Below are positions 8,224 to 16,277 of a stretch of 64,000 bases of DNA, piece by piece. The notes under the pieces are model-generated. The model was given only the letters and a program-made list of their open reading frames with translations, searched no databases and was not told where the DNA came from. Both the position numbers and the translations under genes were made by a program. Source of the DNA: Micromonospora trifolii (GTDB taxonomy: Bacteria > Actinomycetota > Actinomycetes > Mycobacteriales > Micromonosporaceae). Each line of letters begins with the position of its first letter. Positions within the stretch are counted from its first letter, which is position 1. The DNA is taken from positions 124,001 through 188,000 of the forward strand of contig NZ_JAKKFD010000001.1 in NCBI RefSeq assembly GCF_022229005.1. The letters run 5' to 3'.

Positions 8224-8651
8224 GCGACGTACCAGCCTTCGAGCACGCGACGCGCGAGGCGGAACGCGCTGCCCTGACCACTGGGTCGCTGCGAGCGATG
8301 ACCGACCAGCTCAACGGGGTCCTCGCCCGGATCGCCGAGGCGCAGGAGACGGTCTACGAGGGCACTGACGACTCGGGCACAGTGGTGGTCAGGGCCACCG
8401 GCGCAGGCCGGGTCGAAGACGTCTACCTGAGCCCGCAGGCGGTCCGCGACCTCGACGCGCAGGCCCTCGGGGCAGCGTGCGTGACAGCCGTGGGCGACGC
8501 CAGGATGCGCGCCGCCCAGGCGCTGACCGCGACGATCGCCGAGGTTTCCGGGCAGCCCGTCCCGGCCGACGTTCCCGCGCCGGCTCCGCAGACGTACGAC
8601 CCGGCTTCGGCTGCCGAGGCCCTGCGCGCCGCCGCCCGGAGGGCCAGATGA
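8220..8651 (+). CDS. YbaB/EbfC-like protein
   Basis: The product has 143 residues. The central part (MTDQLNGVLARIAEAQETVY, then GTVVVRATGAGRVEDVYLS) is the helix plus beta-sheet core of the YbaB/EbfC nucleoid-protein fold, followed by a long helix and a Pro/Ala-rich tail. Such proteins occur in actinobacterial ESX loci, where EspL is a relative, so a chaperone or regulatory role in secretion is as likely as DNA binding. The GTG start overlaps the previous stop by four bases (GTGA), which implies translational coupling. Confidence 0.75.
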   Translation: MSDVPAFEHATREAERAALTTGSLRAMTDQLNGVLARIAEAQETVYEGTDDSGTVVVRATGAGRVEDVYLSPQAVRDLDAQALGAACVTAVGDARMRAAQALTATIAEVSGQPVPADVPAPAPQTYDPASAAEALRAAARRAR

Positions 8652-9019
8652 ACCTCGATGCCCTGTCGGCGATCCGTCGTGACATCGCCGCCGCCATGGA
8701 GTCGGCGGCGGATTTCGCCGAACGGCCGGCGGGCGAGCAGTACCAGGCTGCGGCCGGCGACGGCGCGGTGATCGCCACCGTCGGAGCGGGCGGTCAACTG
8801 CTCGGCGTACGGATCACGCCGCAGGCCCGGCGTGCCGTGGACAACCTCACCCTCGGCGAGCACGTCCGCGATGCGATTCGAGCCGCCGAGGCCGAAGCCG
8901 AGCAGGCCCGCACAGCTCTGCTCGGGTCGCTGACCATCGGCGGCCGCTCGGTCGCCGAGATCCTGGCCAACCCGGAGGCCGCGATGCCCGGCACCATCCG
9001 ACCGAGGCGGCAGCGATGA
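8648..9019 (+). CDS. Second YbaB/EbfC-like protein
   Basis: The 123-residue product repeats the fold of its neighbour: an N-terminal helix (about 1-30), a beta-sheet core (GAVIATVGAGGQLLGVRITP) and a long helix (HVRDAIRAAEAEAEQART). The two are only distantly similar, so they may form a heterodimer. The ATG overlaps the previous stop (ATGA), and the next gene overlaps this one in the same way. Confidence 0.7.
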   Translation: MNLDALSAIRRDIAAAMESAADFAERPAGEQYQAAAGDGAVIATVGAGGQLLGVRITPQARRAVDNLTLGEHVRDAIRAAEAEAEQARTALLGSLTIGGRSVAEILANPEAAMPGTIRPRRQR

Positions 9020-9216
9020 CCCCCGCGCAACGCGCCGTGGTCACCATGGTGTCCGTCCTGGTCGCGCTCCTCGTCGTGTCGGGTGGGATCTGGCTGCTCA
9101 GCGGCAGCGAACGGCTCACGGGCGGCGCCATCGCGACCGCCGGCTGGATTCTCGTGGCCGCCATCGCCGTCCTCTGGGCCGTGGCCTTGTACCTCGGGCG
9201 TCGACGCCGGCGCTGA
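9016..9216 (+). CDS. Small two-helix membrane protein
   Basis: The 66-residue product has two hydrophobic helices (about 8-29 and 38-58) with a short SGSERLTGG turn and an RRRRR tail that should face the cytoplasm. It closes the five-gene operon, starting inside the stop of the second YbaB-like gene (ATGA), and a strong hairpin follows. It could anchor the YbaB-like or ESX-like partners at the membrane; that is inference. No family was recognised. Confidence 0.7.
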   Translation: MTPAQRAVVTMVSVLVALLVVSGGIWLLSGSERLTGGAIATAGWILVAAIAVLWAVALYLGRRRRR

Positions 9217-9226
9217 CCAGCAGCGC

Positions 9227-9254
9227 GCCGACCGCCGGGATGCCGGCGGTCGGC
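9227..9254 (+). terminator. Hairpin after the ESX-like operon
   Basis: GCCGACCGCCGG pairs with CCGGCGGTCGGC across a four-base loop. There is no T tract, which is common in high-G+C actinomycetes. It separates the operon from the thrC leader. Confidence 0.65.
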
Positions 9255-9322
9255 TCACAGCGTGGGATCTGCGGTAGCAGCGACCGACAGCGTTGTCCTA
9301 GACTCGACGGCACAACTGAATA

Positions 9323-9458
9323 CCTCATCCAGAGGGGCTGAGGGATACGGCCCGACGACGCCCCGGCAACCACCCCGCGCGCTCACCGCTGAGCGACCCG
9401 TGGGGCAGGTGCCAATTCCGTCCCCGCCGCACCGTGCGATGCGGGGAAAGATGAGAGG
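9323..9458 (+). ncRNA. SAM-I (S-box) riboswitch upstream of thrC
   Basis: The leader shows the S-box signature pieces in order: P1 5' strand CTCATC (9324-9329), AGAGGGGCTGAGGG, GGCCCGA, CCCCGGCAACC, a P3 stem, GGTGCCAATTCC, a P4 stem (CCCCGC / GCGGGG) and GAAAGATGAG closing P1 (GATGAG, 9450-9455). The ribosome site GAGAGGA (9453-9459) overlaps the 3' strand of P1, so SAM binding should hide it directly. I see no separate terminator hairpin, so control is probably at translation. A -10-like TAGACT lies near 9298. Class SAM-I rather than SAM-IV is inferred from the P4 and P1 layout. Confidence 0.9.
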
Positions 9459-9467
9459 ACTCTCGAC

Positions 9468-10754
9468 ATGACGTCGACGCTCGTCGCCTCCGGCATCGAC
9501 ACCTCCGCCAGCCCCGCCCGTGCCCTGGTCTGCCGTGCCTGTTCGGCCCGCTACCCGCTCGTCGCCCAGCACGCCTGTTACGAGTGTTTCGGCCCGCTGG
9601 AGGTCGACTACGACGCCGCCGCGCTGGCCACCGTGACCCGCGAGCAGATCGAGGCCGGCCCGAACAACATCTGGCGGTACGCCGCACTGCTCCCCGCCGG
9701 TCAGGACCCGGCCAGCCGGGTCACCCTCGACCCGGGGCTGACCCCCCTGGTGGCGGCCCCGCACCTCGCCGCCGAGCTGGGCATCACCGCGCCGCTCTGG
9801 GTCAAGGACGACAGCGCCAACCCCACCCACTCGTTCAAGGACCGGGTCGTCTCGGTGGCGCTCACCGCCGCCAAGGCGCTCGGCTTCAGCCGGTTCGCCT
9901 GCGCGTCGACCGGCAACCTGGCCAACTCGGTGGCCGCCCACGCCGCCCGTGCCGGAGCGCCCTCGGTGGTCTTCATCCCCAGCGACCTGGAGCAGGGCAA
10001 GGTCATCACCACCGCCGTCTACGGCGGCGAACTGGTCGCCATCGACGGCTCGTACGACGACGTCAACAGGCTCTGCGGTGAGCTGGTGGAGACCGACGAG
10101 TTCGAGGACACCGCGTTCGTCAACGTGAACGTCCGGCCGTACTACGCGGAGGGCTCCAAGACCCTCGGCTACGAGGTCGCCGAGCAGCTCGGCTGGCGGA
10201 TCCCGGCGCAGGTGGTCATCCCGATGGCCAGTGGCGAGCTGCTCACCAAGATTGACAAGGCGTTCTCCGAGCTGGTGGAGATCGGCCTGGTCGAGGCGCC
10301 CGCCGACGGGTGGAAGGTGTTCGGCGCGCAGTCCGCCGGCTGCAACCCGATCGCCGTCGCCCTGCACGCCGAGACCGACACGATCGTCCCGGTCAAGCCG
10401 ACCGGCATCGCCAAGTCGCTCAACATCGGCGACCCGGCGGCCGGCCTCTACGCCCTGGAGGCGGTCCGCCGCACCGGCGGCTGGATGGAGTACGCCGACG
10501 ACGACGAGATCCGGGCGGGGATCCGCGATCTGGCCCGTACCACCGGGGTCTTCGCCGAAACCGCGGGTGGGGTCACAGTGGCCGTGCTGCGCAAGCTGGT
10601 CGAGTCCGGTCGGCTCGACCCGACGGCCGAGACCGTCGTGTTCAACACCGGCGAGGGCCTGAAGACCATCGACGCGGTGGCCGGCCAGGTCGGTCCGACC
10701 CACCACATCAAGCCCTCGCTGCGCGCCGCCCGCGACGCCGGCCTCCTCGGCTGA
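9468..10754 (+). CDS. thrC: Threonine synthase
   Basis: The product has 428 residues and should convert O-phospho-L-homoserine to L-threonine using PLP. A zinc-ribbon-like N-terminus with Cys22, Cys25, Cys37 and Cys40 precedes the fold-type II core. The PLP lysine is Lys124 in NPTHSFKDRV, and the phosphate-binding ASTGN loop follows. The gene stands alone, without hom or thrB next to it. Its SAM-I riboswitch links it to methionine supply, which is unusual for a threonine enzyme and could mean that this copy has a role at the methionine branch. A weak hairpin (10785-10812) follows the stop. Confidence 0.92.
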   Translation: MTSTLVASGIDTSASPARALVCRACSARYPLVAQHACYECFGPLEVDYDAAALATVTREQIEAGPNNIWRYAALLPAGQDPASRVTLDPGLTPLVAAPHLAAELGITAPLWVKDDSANPTHSFKDRVVSVALTAAKALGFSRFACASTGNLANSVAAHAARAGAPSVVFIPSDLEQGKVITTAVYGGELVAIDGSYDDVNRLCGELVETDEFEDTAFVNVNVRPYYAEGSKTLGYEVAEQLGWRIPAQVVIPMASGELLTKIDKAFSELVEIGLVEAPADGWKVFGAQSAGCNPIAVALHAETDTIVPVKPTGIAKSLNIGDPAAGLYALEAVRRTGGWMEYADDDEIRAGIRDLARTTGVFAETAGGVTVAVLRKLVESGRLDPTAETVVFNTGEGLKTIDAVAGQVGPTHHIKPSLRAARDAGLLG

Positions 10755-10824
10755 ACGGGGGACCGAGTGGATCAGCCGGTAACTGGGTTTTCGCTGTGAG
10801 TGTGGAAAACCCGCCGCTACGGAC

Positions 10825-10853
10825 TTGACGGCAGGAACCGGACGGCGCAAGAT
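10825..10853 (+). promoter_or_regulatory. Promoter of the candidate small RNA
   Basis: TTGACG (10825-10830) and CAAGAT (10848-10853) are separated by exactly 17 bases. This is the clearest housekeeping-sigma promoter in the window. It points at the structured segment that starts near 10860 and not directly at the acetyltransferase gene, because a strong terminator lies between them. Confidence 0.75.
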
Positions 10854-10859
10854 GCTCCG

Positions 10860-10984
10860 TGCGGGAGGGCATTTCGCCGAAGACTTTTGAAGTTCTTGCG
10901 ACCCAACGCCGGAGGCGTTGTGCGAGTGTCCCTCCCGACCACGTTCGATCGGGCCAGCGATTAATCGCTGGCCCGATCGCTTTT
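10860..10984 (+). ncRNA. Candidate small non-coding RNA, about 125 nt
   Basis: The segment lies between the promoter at 10825-10853 and a perfect terminator. Its 5' end CGGGAGGG (10862-10869) pairs with CCCTCCCG (10930-10937). Inside are a hairpin around 10881-10899 and a perfect CAACGCC-GGA-GGCGTTG hairpin, so the RNA can fold as a three-way junction. The terminator stem CGATCGGGCCAGCG / CGCTGGCCCGATCG (10946-10979) is followed by CTTTT. I do not recognise an Rfam family. No open frame with a ribosome site lies within it. It could act in trans, or be the leader of the acetyltransferase gene at 11006. Confidence 0.6.
10946..10984 (+). terminator. Intrinsic terminator of the small RNA
   Basis: A 14-base-pair perfect stem with an ATTAAT loop is followed by CTTTT. 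It is the only textbook stem-plus-T-tract terminator noticed in this part of the window. It would also stop read-through from thrC. Confidence 0.85.
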
Positions 10985-11005
10985 CCAGGGTGCACCCTCA
11001 GCGGC

Positions 11006-12025
11006 ATGAGCATCACGATCGCGTCGTTCGACGGCGCCGACCGGACTTCCGTCGACGAGGCGTACCGGCTCGGGGTGGCGGTCAACGACGCCGATCTGCC
11101 GGACCTGCCGCCCTTCTGCCGGCGCCGGTTCGACGCGTTGTTCCACACGCCGTTGCCCGGCACCCGGACGCTCTGGGCGCTGGCCCGACTGGACGGCGTC
11201 CCGGCCGGCTTCCTGCAACTGGACCTGCCGCAGCTCGACAACACCGACAACGCCACCGTCGAGCTGAAGGTGCGTCCGGAGCTGCGGCGCCGGGGCGTCG
11301 GTCGGGCACTGCACGAGTACGGCGTACGGCTGCTGCGCGAGCACGGCCGCAAGCGGGTCGTCGGGCTGACCGTCTCCGCGTTGCCCGACGGGCCGGCCCG
11401 GAGCGTGGCGGGCGCCGCGTTCGCCGCGTCGACCGGCGCCCAGGCCGCGTTGGTCGAGGTGCGTCGCCGGCTGGAGATCGCCGAGATCGACCGGGTTGCG
11501 CTCCGCGCGGCACTCGTCGAGGCCCAGCCCCGGGCCGAGGGGTACCGGTCGGTGTGCTGGCAGGGCGCCACCCCGCAGGAGTATCTGACGGACATCGCCT
11601 ACCTGGACGGCCGGCTGATGATGGACGCGCCCCTTGGCGACATGCAGTGGGAGCCGGAGCAGGTGGACGCCGAGCGCATCCGCGGCACCGATCGGGCCCT
11701 GGAGGCCAAGGGCCGTCGGCGCTACCACCTCGGGATGCGACACGAGGCGTCCGGCCGGCTGGTCGCCTGGACGCTGCTGGAGGTTGGCGCCTCCGCCGAC
11801 TGGCACGCGTTCCAGCAGATCACCATCGTCGATCCCGCACATCGTGGGCACCGGCTCGGCCTGATCGCCAAGGCGGAGAACCTGCACCACCTGCTCACCC
11901 ACGAGCCGGCGGTACGCAGCATCGACACCGTCAACGCGGCCAGCAACAGCTACATGGTGGCGATCAACGAGCAGCTCGGCTTCCGTCCGGTGGACGCCTG
12001 GACCGACTGGCAGCTCACCCTCTGA
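11006..12025 (+). CDS. Tandem GNAT-family acetyltransferase
   Basis: The product has 339 residues. The first half contains a GNAT acetyl-CoA loop (VRPELRRRGVGRAL, about residues 90-105). The second half repeats the fold in weaker form (VDPAHRGHRLGLIAKAEN) and ends in NEQLGFRPVDAWTDWQL. Two-domain acetyltransferases of this layout are common in actinomycetes and their substrates are mostly unknown. The ATG at 11006 follows the small-RNA terminator closely and has no clear ribosome site; upstream in-frame sequence runs through the terminator and was excluded. Confidence 0.83.
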   Translation: MSITIASFDGADRTSVDEAYRLGVAVNDADLPDLPPFCRRRFDALFHTPLPGTRTLWALARLDGVPAGFLQLDLPQLDNTDNATVELKVRPELRRRGVGRALHEYGVRLLREHGRKRVVGLTVSALPDGPARSVAGAAFAASTGAQAALVEVRRRLEIAEIDRVALRAALVEAQPRAEGYRSVCWQGATPQEYLTDIAYLDGRLMMDAPLGDMQWEPEQVDAERIRGTDRALEAKGRRRYHLGMRHEASGRLVAWTLLEVGASADWHAFQQITIVDPAHRGHRLGLIAKAENLHHLLTHEPAVRSIDTVNAASNSYMVAINEQLGFRPVDAWTDWQLTL

Positions 12026-12034
12026 ACCGACCGT

Positions 12035-14227
12035 TCAGTCGTCGACCCGTTCCAGGCGCTCGGCCAGCTCGCCGATCGCGGCGTGGAAGTCGTCGTCGGG
12101 TGTGAACCGGTGGCCCTGCACCGGCGGGGGCACCGTGTCGGTCGGTGGGATGAGCAGTCCCCTCGGATCCCGTACCCGACGGTCGACCCGGGCGGCCGGG
12201 TCGTCGGTTCCGTCGACGAACGGGACGAACACCGCTCCGCCCACCGCGTCGGTGTACCGCCACAGGTTGATCCACCGCCAGGCCAACCGGCTGCCGACCT
12301 CGCGCAGCATCTCGTCACTGACGTACGCCGGGAAGATCCGCCGGTACCGGTTGCCGAGCGGGGCGCCGTAGGTGAGCAGTGCCACCCGCCGGCGGCAGTG
12401 GTCGGGCAGTTGAAGGATCGTCACCGCCGCGAGCACGCTGCCGTGACTCTGCCCGGACAGCACCACAGCGTTCCCGTCGGCGGTGAGTTGCCCGATCCGG
12501 CGGGTCAGCTCCGGGACCGCCCGCTCGACGTAGCACGGCGGGGCGAGCGGGTGCGCGGCACGCGGCCAGAAGGTGGCCAGTTCCCAGAGCACCCCGACCA
12601 GCCGGATCGCGCCGGATCGGTAGGCGACAAGTCCCATCACCGCGAGGACCGTGGCGAACAGCCCGATCAGCAGGGCGCCCAGGTCGGTCACGAAGATCAC
12701 CGGCCGGGCCAACGGCTCGCCGCCCAGCCGCAGCGCCAGCGCGCCCGGCCCGGGACCGATCACCGAGAGCCCGGCCGCCGCGAGGGTGAGCAGCGCCAAC
12801 ACCACGTACGCGGTGGCCAGCAGCCCTCCGAGCCGATCCGTCAGCCGGGCACGCACTATCGCGTCGCGGACGGCCCGCACCCGCTCGGGGGCCGCCTGGG
12901 AGGCTTCCGGATAGTCCCGCCGGACCAGTTCCTCGGCCTCCCGACGGCGACGATGACGGCGAAGCCGGGGGACGAGCAGTGCCGTCACGGCCACCAGGAG
13001 CACGGCGAGGGTGAAGCCGAGGGTGACCCAGCGGTAGGCGATCGGCGGCGACAACGGTGGGGCGCCAGGCGGCAGCGGCCGTGCCGGCGTCGGGCTGGAG
13101 CCACGGTCCAGATACTCGGCGAGCCCGTAGGTCAGGCCCGAGGAGTACGCGACGCCCAGCCCGATCGCGACGGTGATCAGCACCGGCGCGCCCAGCCCGG
13201 CCAGCAGGAAGAGGGGACGGGGAAGGGAACGGCGCTGCACCACTACCACCAGGCCGAGCAGCGCGAGCAGCACCACCTGCCCGGCGAACAGCCCGGCGAC
13301 CAGCATCCCGTACCCCGGCATCATCCCCTCGGCCGTCCACGGCGGCCGGGGCAGCAACGCGTACCCCAGTGTCAGCGCGGTGAGCGCGACGGCCACCCAG
13401 CGGATCGTCCGCGAGCTCCGCTGGTCCTGCTCTCCGCGCCGCTCGATCGCCGGCCGGCAGAGCAGCACCACCGCGCCGGCGAGCAGCGACACGTCCGCGG
13501 CCAGCAGCAGCCAGCCGGGCACTGTGGCGTCGTGCGGCGCCAGAACCAGCAGCAGAGTTACATCGAGCGTGCCAAGCGCCACAGCGACGTGAACCGAGCG
13601 CAGGCGGCGCAGCAGCGAGCGGGTGTCCCAGAAGGCTGGCGCGTCGAGCCGGTCCGCACCCACACCGGGCGCGTGGTCGCTGTCCTCGGGGAGCTGCCAG
13701 GTCCGGGCACCGAGCCGCCAGATCAGGACGATCGCGATGATCGGCGGTATGGCCAGCAGCGCGAGCCGCTGCCCGGGCGGCACGTCGCCCAGCCAGGAAA
13801 GCTCCCGCCGCCCCTCCAGACACCTCGGGTAGGCCGCGCACTGCCACGCGATCAGGTCGACTGACACCCCGACTGTGGAGAGCACGTACATCGCGGTCAT
13901 CGTCGCGGCCAACAGTCGGCACAGCGCCCGCGCGGCGTGGCCGCCGCGGCCGGTGACCGGCAGCATCCAGACCGCGATGTTGCTGAGCATGAACGGCAGG
14001 AGCAGGACCAGGGAAAACGTTCGGGTGGCGGTGCCGCCGGTCAGCCTGCTCCAGCGGTACGCCTCAAGCGTCACCCCGTTGCGGTCCGCGGCGGCGCCGT
14101 AGCCGGGCCGGGGCCGGTAGAAGCCGGCGTTGTCGTCTCCCGCGACCCGCGCGACGATCGGTCGGTCGAGGATCGTCTCGGGCCCCTTGTCGGCGACCCC
14201 GTGCACCCGGATCTCGGTGATCCTCAC
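12035..14227 (-). CDS. Large membrane protein with lipase-like nucleophile motif
   Basis: The 730-residue product starts with a short hydrophilic domain (RITEIRVHGVADKGPE). About 10 hydrophobic helices follow between residues 80 and 560. The C-terminal 170 residues are soluble and contain GQSHGS, the G-x-S-x-G elbow of alpha/beta hydrolases, followed by TYGAPLGNRYRRIFP, which resembles the lipase strand after the nucleophile. A membrane-bound esterase or lipase role is therefore likely, but the acid and histidine partners were not placed with certainty. The GTG at 14227 has GGGAAGGG upstream. It runs divergently from paaN and converges on the acetyltransferase. Confidence 0.75.
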   Translation of the reverse strand: MRITEIRVHGVADKGPETILDRPIVARVAGDDNAGFYRPRPGYGAAADRNGVTLEAYRWSRLTGGTATRTFSLVLLLPFMLSNIAVWMLPVTGRGGHAARALCRLLAATMTAMYVLSTVGVSVDLIAWQCAAYPRCLEGRRELSWLGDVPPGQRLALLAIPPIIAIVLIWRLGARTWQLPEDSDHAPGVGADRLDAPAFWDTRSLLRRLRSVHVAVALGTLDVTLLLVLAPHDATVPGWLLLAADVSLLAGAVVLLCRPAIERRGEQDQRSSRTIRWVAVALTALTLGYALLPRPPWTAEGMMPGYGMLVAGLFAGQVVLLALLGLVVVVQRRSLPRPLFLLAGLGAPVLITVAIGLGVAYSSGLTYGLAEYLDRGSSPTPARPLPPGAPPLSPPIAYRWVTLGFTLAVLLVAVTALLVPRLRRHRRRREAEELVRRDYPEASQAAPERVRAVRDAIVRARLTDRLGGLLATAYVVLALLTLAAAGLSVIGPGPGALALRLGGEPLARPVIFVTDLGALLIGLFATVLAVMGLVAYRSGAIRLVGVLWELATFWPRAAHPLAPPCYVERAVPELTRRIGQLTADGNAVVLSGQSHGSVLAAVTILQLPDHCRRRVALLTYGAPLGNRYRRIFPAYVSDEMLREVGSRLAWRWINLWRYTDAVGGAVFVPFVDGTDDPAARVDRRVRDPRGLLIPPTDTVPPPVQGHRFTPDDDFHAAIGELAERLERVDD

Positions 14228-14360
14228 CCGCCGCCCTTCCCTGGCCGGCTTCCCTGGCCTGGCCGGAGGCCCGCGGTTACCCGCTGCCGCCGCGAGCAAC
14301 CCCGTGCCGTCGGGCATTCGCGCTACTGCTCGCGGACCGGACTCAGGCATGATGGCGGGC

Positions 14361-16034
14361 ATGACGGAGACCCCGCATCCCCTGTACGACAGGCACGCCG
14401 ACACCCTCAACCGTGCGCTGACCGCGATCACGGAGCGGGGCTACTGGTCCGCCTATCCCGAATCCCCCAGCCCCCGGGTGTACGGCGAGACCGCCGCCGC
14501 CGACGGCAAGGCCGCCTTCGAGGCGTACCTCGGCGGTGACTTCCCGCTCGACCAGCCCGGCGCGGGCGTTCGGGTCGCCACCGAGACGAGCCCGTTCGGG
14601 GTGGAGCTGGCGGTGCGGTACCCGCACGCCGGCCCAGGCGAACTGGTCGCCGCCGCCTCCGCCGCACTGCCGGCATGGCGTGACGCCGGCCCGCAGGCCC
14701 GGGTGGGCGTCTGCCTGGAGATCCTCGACCGGCTGCACAAGCACATCTTCGAGCTGGCCAACGCTGTGCAGTTCACCAGCGGGCAGGCGTTCGTGATGGC
14801 CTTCCAGGCCGGTGGCGCGCACGCGTTGGACCGGGCGCTGGAAGCGCTGGCGTACGCGTACGCCGAGATGACCCGGCACCCGGGCACGGCGGGCTGGGAG
14901 AAGGCCGCCGGCAAGGGCGACCCGCTGCGGATGACCAAGACGTTCCACGTGGTGCCGCGTGGGGTGGCGCTGGTGATCGGGTGCAACACCTTCCCGACCT
15001 GGAACTCGTACCCCGGGCTGTTCGCCTCGCTGGTCACCGGCAACCCGGTGATCGTCAAGCCGCACCCGCGCGCGGTGCTGCCGCTGGCCATCACCGTGAA
15101 GTACGCCCGGGAGGTGCTCGCCGAGGCCGGGTTCGACCCGAACCTGATCATGCTGGCGGCCGAGGCGCCCGGTGAGAAGCTCGCCAGCGACCTGGCCCTG
15201 CACCGCGCCGTCCGGATCGTCGACTTCACCGGCTCCACCGAGTACGGCGACTGGCTGGAGACGCACGCCCGGCAGGCATCGGTCTACACCGAGAAGGCCG
15301 GCCTCAACACCGTCGTCATCGACTCCACCGCCGACTTCGCCGGCATGTGCCGCAACCTCGGGTTCACGCTGACCCTCTACAGCGGGCAGATGTGCACCAC
15401 CTCACAGAACATCCTCATTCCGGCCGGCGGCATCGAGACCGACCAGGGGCACAAGAGCTTCGACGAGGTGGCCGGCGGGATCGCCGCCGCCGTCGGCAAG
15501 CTCACCGCCGACCCGGCCCGAGGCGTGGAGCTGACCGGCGCCATCGTCAACGACGGGGTGCTGGAGCGGCTGGCCGAGGTGACCAAGGTCGGCGAGCCGG
15601 TGCTGGAGTCGCGGACCGTAGCCCACCCGTCGTACGCCGACGCGGTGGTTCGTACGCCGACGATCGTGAAGCTGACCGCTGACGACGCGGAGACGTACGG
15701 CCGGGAATGGTTCGGGCCGATCTCGTTCGCCATCGCGACCGACTCCACAGCTCACAGCCTGGAGCTGCTGCGCCGGACGGTCGGCGAGAAGGGCGCGCTC
15801 ACCGCCGGGGTCTACTCGACCGACGAGGCCGTGCTGGACGCGACCGAGGCGGTGGCGGTAGAGGTCGGGGTGCACCTGTCCTGCAACCTCACCGGCGGTG
15901 TCTTCGTCAACCAGTCGGCGGCGTTCTCCGACTTCCACGGCAGCGGGGCCAACGCTGCTGCCAACTCGGCGCTGACCGACGGGGCGTACGTCGCCAACCG
16001 GTTCCGGATCGTGCAGTCTCGGCGGCACGTCTGA
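14361..16034 (+). CDS. paaN: PaaN-type aldehyde dehydrogenase family protein
   Basis: The product has 557 residues and the aldehyde dehydrogenase fold: NAD-region VIGCNTFPTWNSYPG, then VKPHPRAVLPLA, FTGSTEYGDW, and the catalytic cysteine in SGQMCTTSQNI. The length and these motifs fit the phenylacetic-acid protein PaaN of the actinobacterial form, which lacks a fused MaoC hydratase domain. No other paa gene is nearby, so a role in phenylacetate breakdown is not supported by context. ATGs at 14352 and 14361 are both possible; the second matches the usual N-terminus. Confidence 0.85.
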   Translation: MTETPHPLYDRHADTLNRALTAITERGYWSAYPESPSPRVYGETAAADGKAAFEAYLGGDFPLDQPGAGVRVATETSPFGVELAVRYPHAGPGELVAAASAALPAWRDAGPQARVGVCLEILDRLHKHIFELANAVQFTSGQAFVMAFQAGGAHALDRALEALAYAYAEMTRHPGTAGWEKAAGKGDPLRMTKTFHVVPRGVALVIGCNTFPTWNSYPGLFASLVTGNPVIVKPHPRAVLPLAITVKYAREVLAEAGFDPNLIMLAAEAPGEKLASDLALHRAVRIVDFTGSTEYGDWLETHARQASVYTEKAGLNTVVIDSTADFAGMCRNLGFTLTLYSGQMCTTSQNILIPAGGIETDQGHKSFDEVAGGIAAAVGKLTADPARGVELTGAIVNDGVLERLAEVTKVGEPVLESRTVAHPSYADAVVRTPTIVKLTADDAETYGREWFGPISFAIATDSTAHSLELLRRTVGEKGALTAGVYSTDEAVLDATEAVAVEVGVHLSCNLTGGVFVNQSAAFSDFHGSGANAAANSALTDGAYVANRFRIVQSRRHV

Positions 16035-16180
16035 GTTTGGTTGTGGTTAGGGGTTTCCGGGGCAGCCCGCCCCGCTCCGGGCGGTCAGGCTTGATCCCTG
16101 CGCGGGTCGGGCTGCCTCGGAAACCCGCCGGGGGCGCGGTGCTCACCGATGTGTCCGGGCCTGGAGCCTCTGCTTTCCCC

Positions 16181-16256
16181 ATGATCGTGCTCGATCCGGG
16201 ATGTAGTGGCCTCTCGTTGGATGGTTACCACTACATCCTGGATCGAGCGTGATCAT
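16181..16256. repeat. Palindromic intergenic repeat, copy A
   Basis: Two 29-base arms (16181-16209 and 16228-16256) pair with only three non-Watson-Crick positions, all possible G-U pairs in RNA, around an 18-base loop. The inner arm ends in TAGTGG, followed by CCTC. A second, diverged copy lies at 44778-44854 with the same arm length and the same TAGTGGCCTC / CCACTAC core. Both sit between converging genes. There is no T tract. Confidence 0.8.
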
Positions 16257-16277
16257 CACGGCCGGCGGGGGTGTGGG

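Noticed and set aside
10862-10942. tRNA-like segment: CGGGAGG / CCTCCCG ends followed by A and CCA, with a TTTTGAA loop
   Set aside because: There is no D-arm length, no GTTCGA T-loop and a poor anticodon stem, so it is better read as a structured small RNA.
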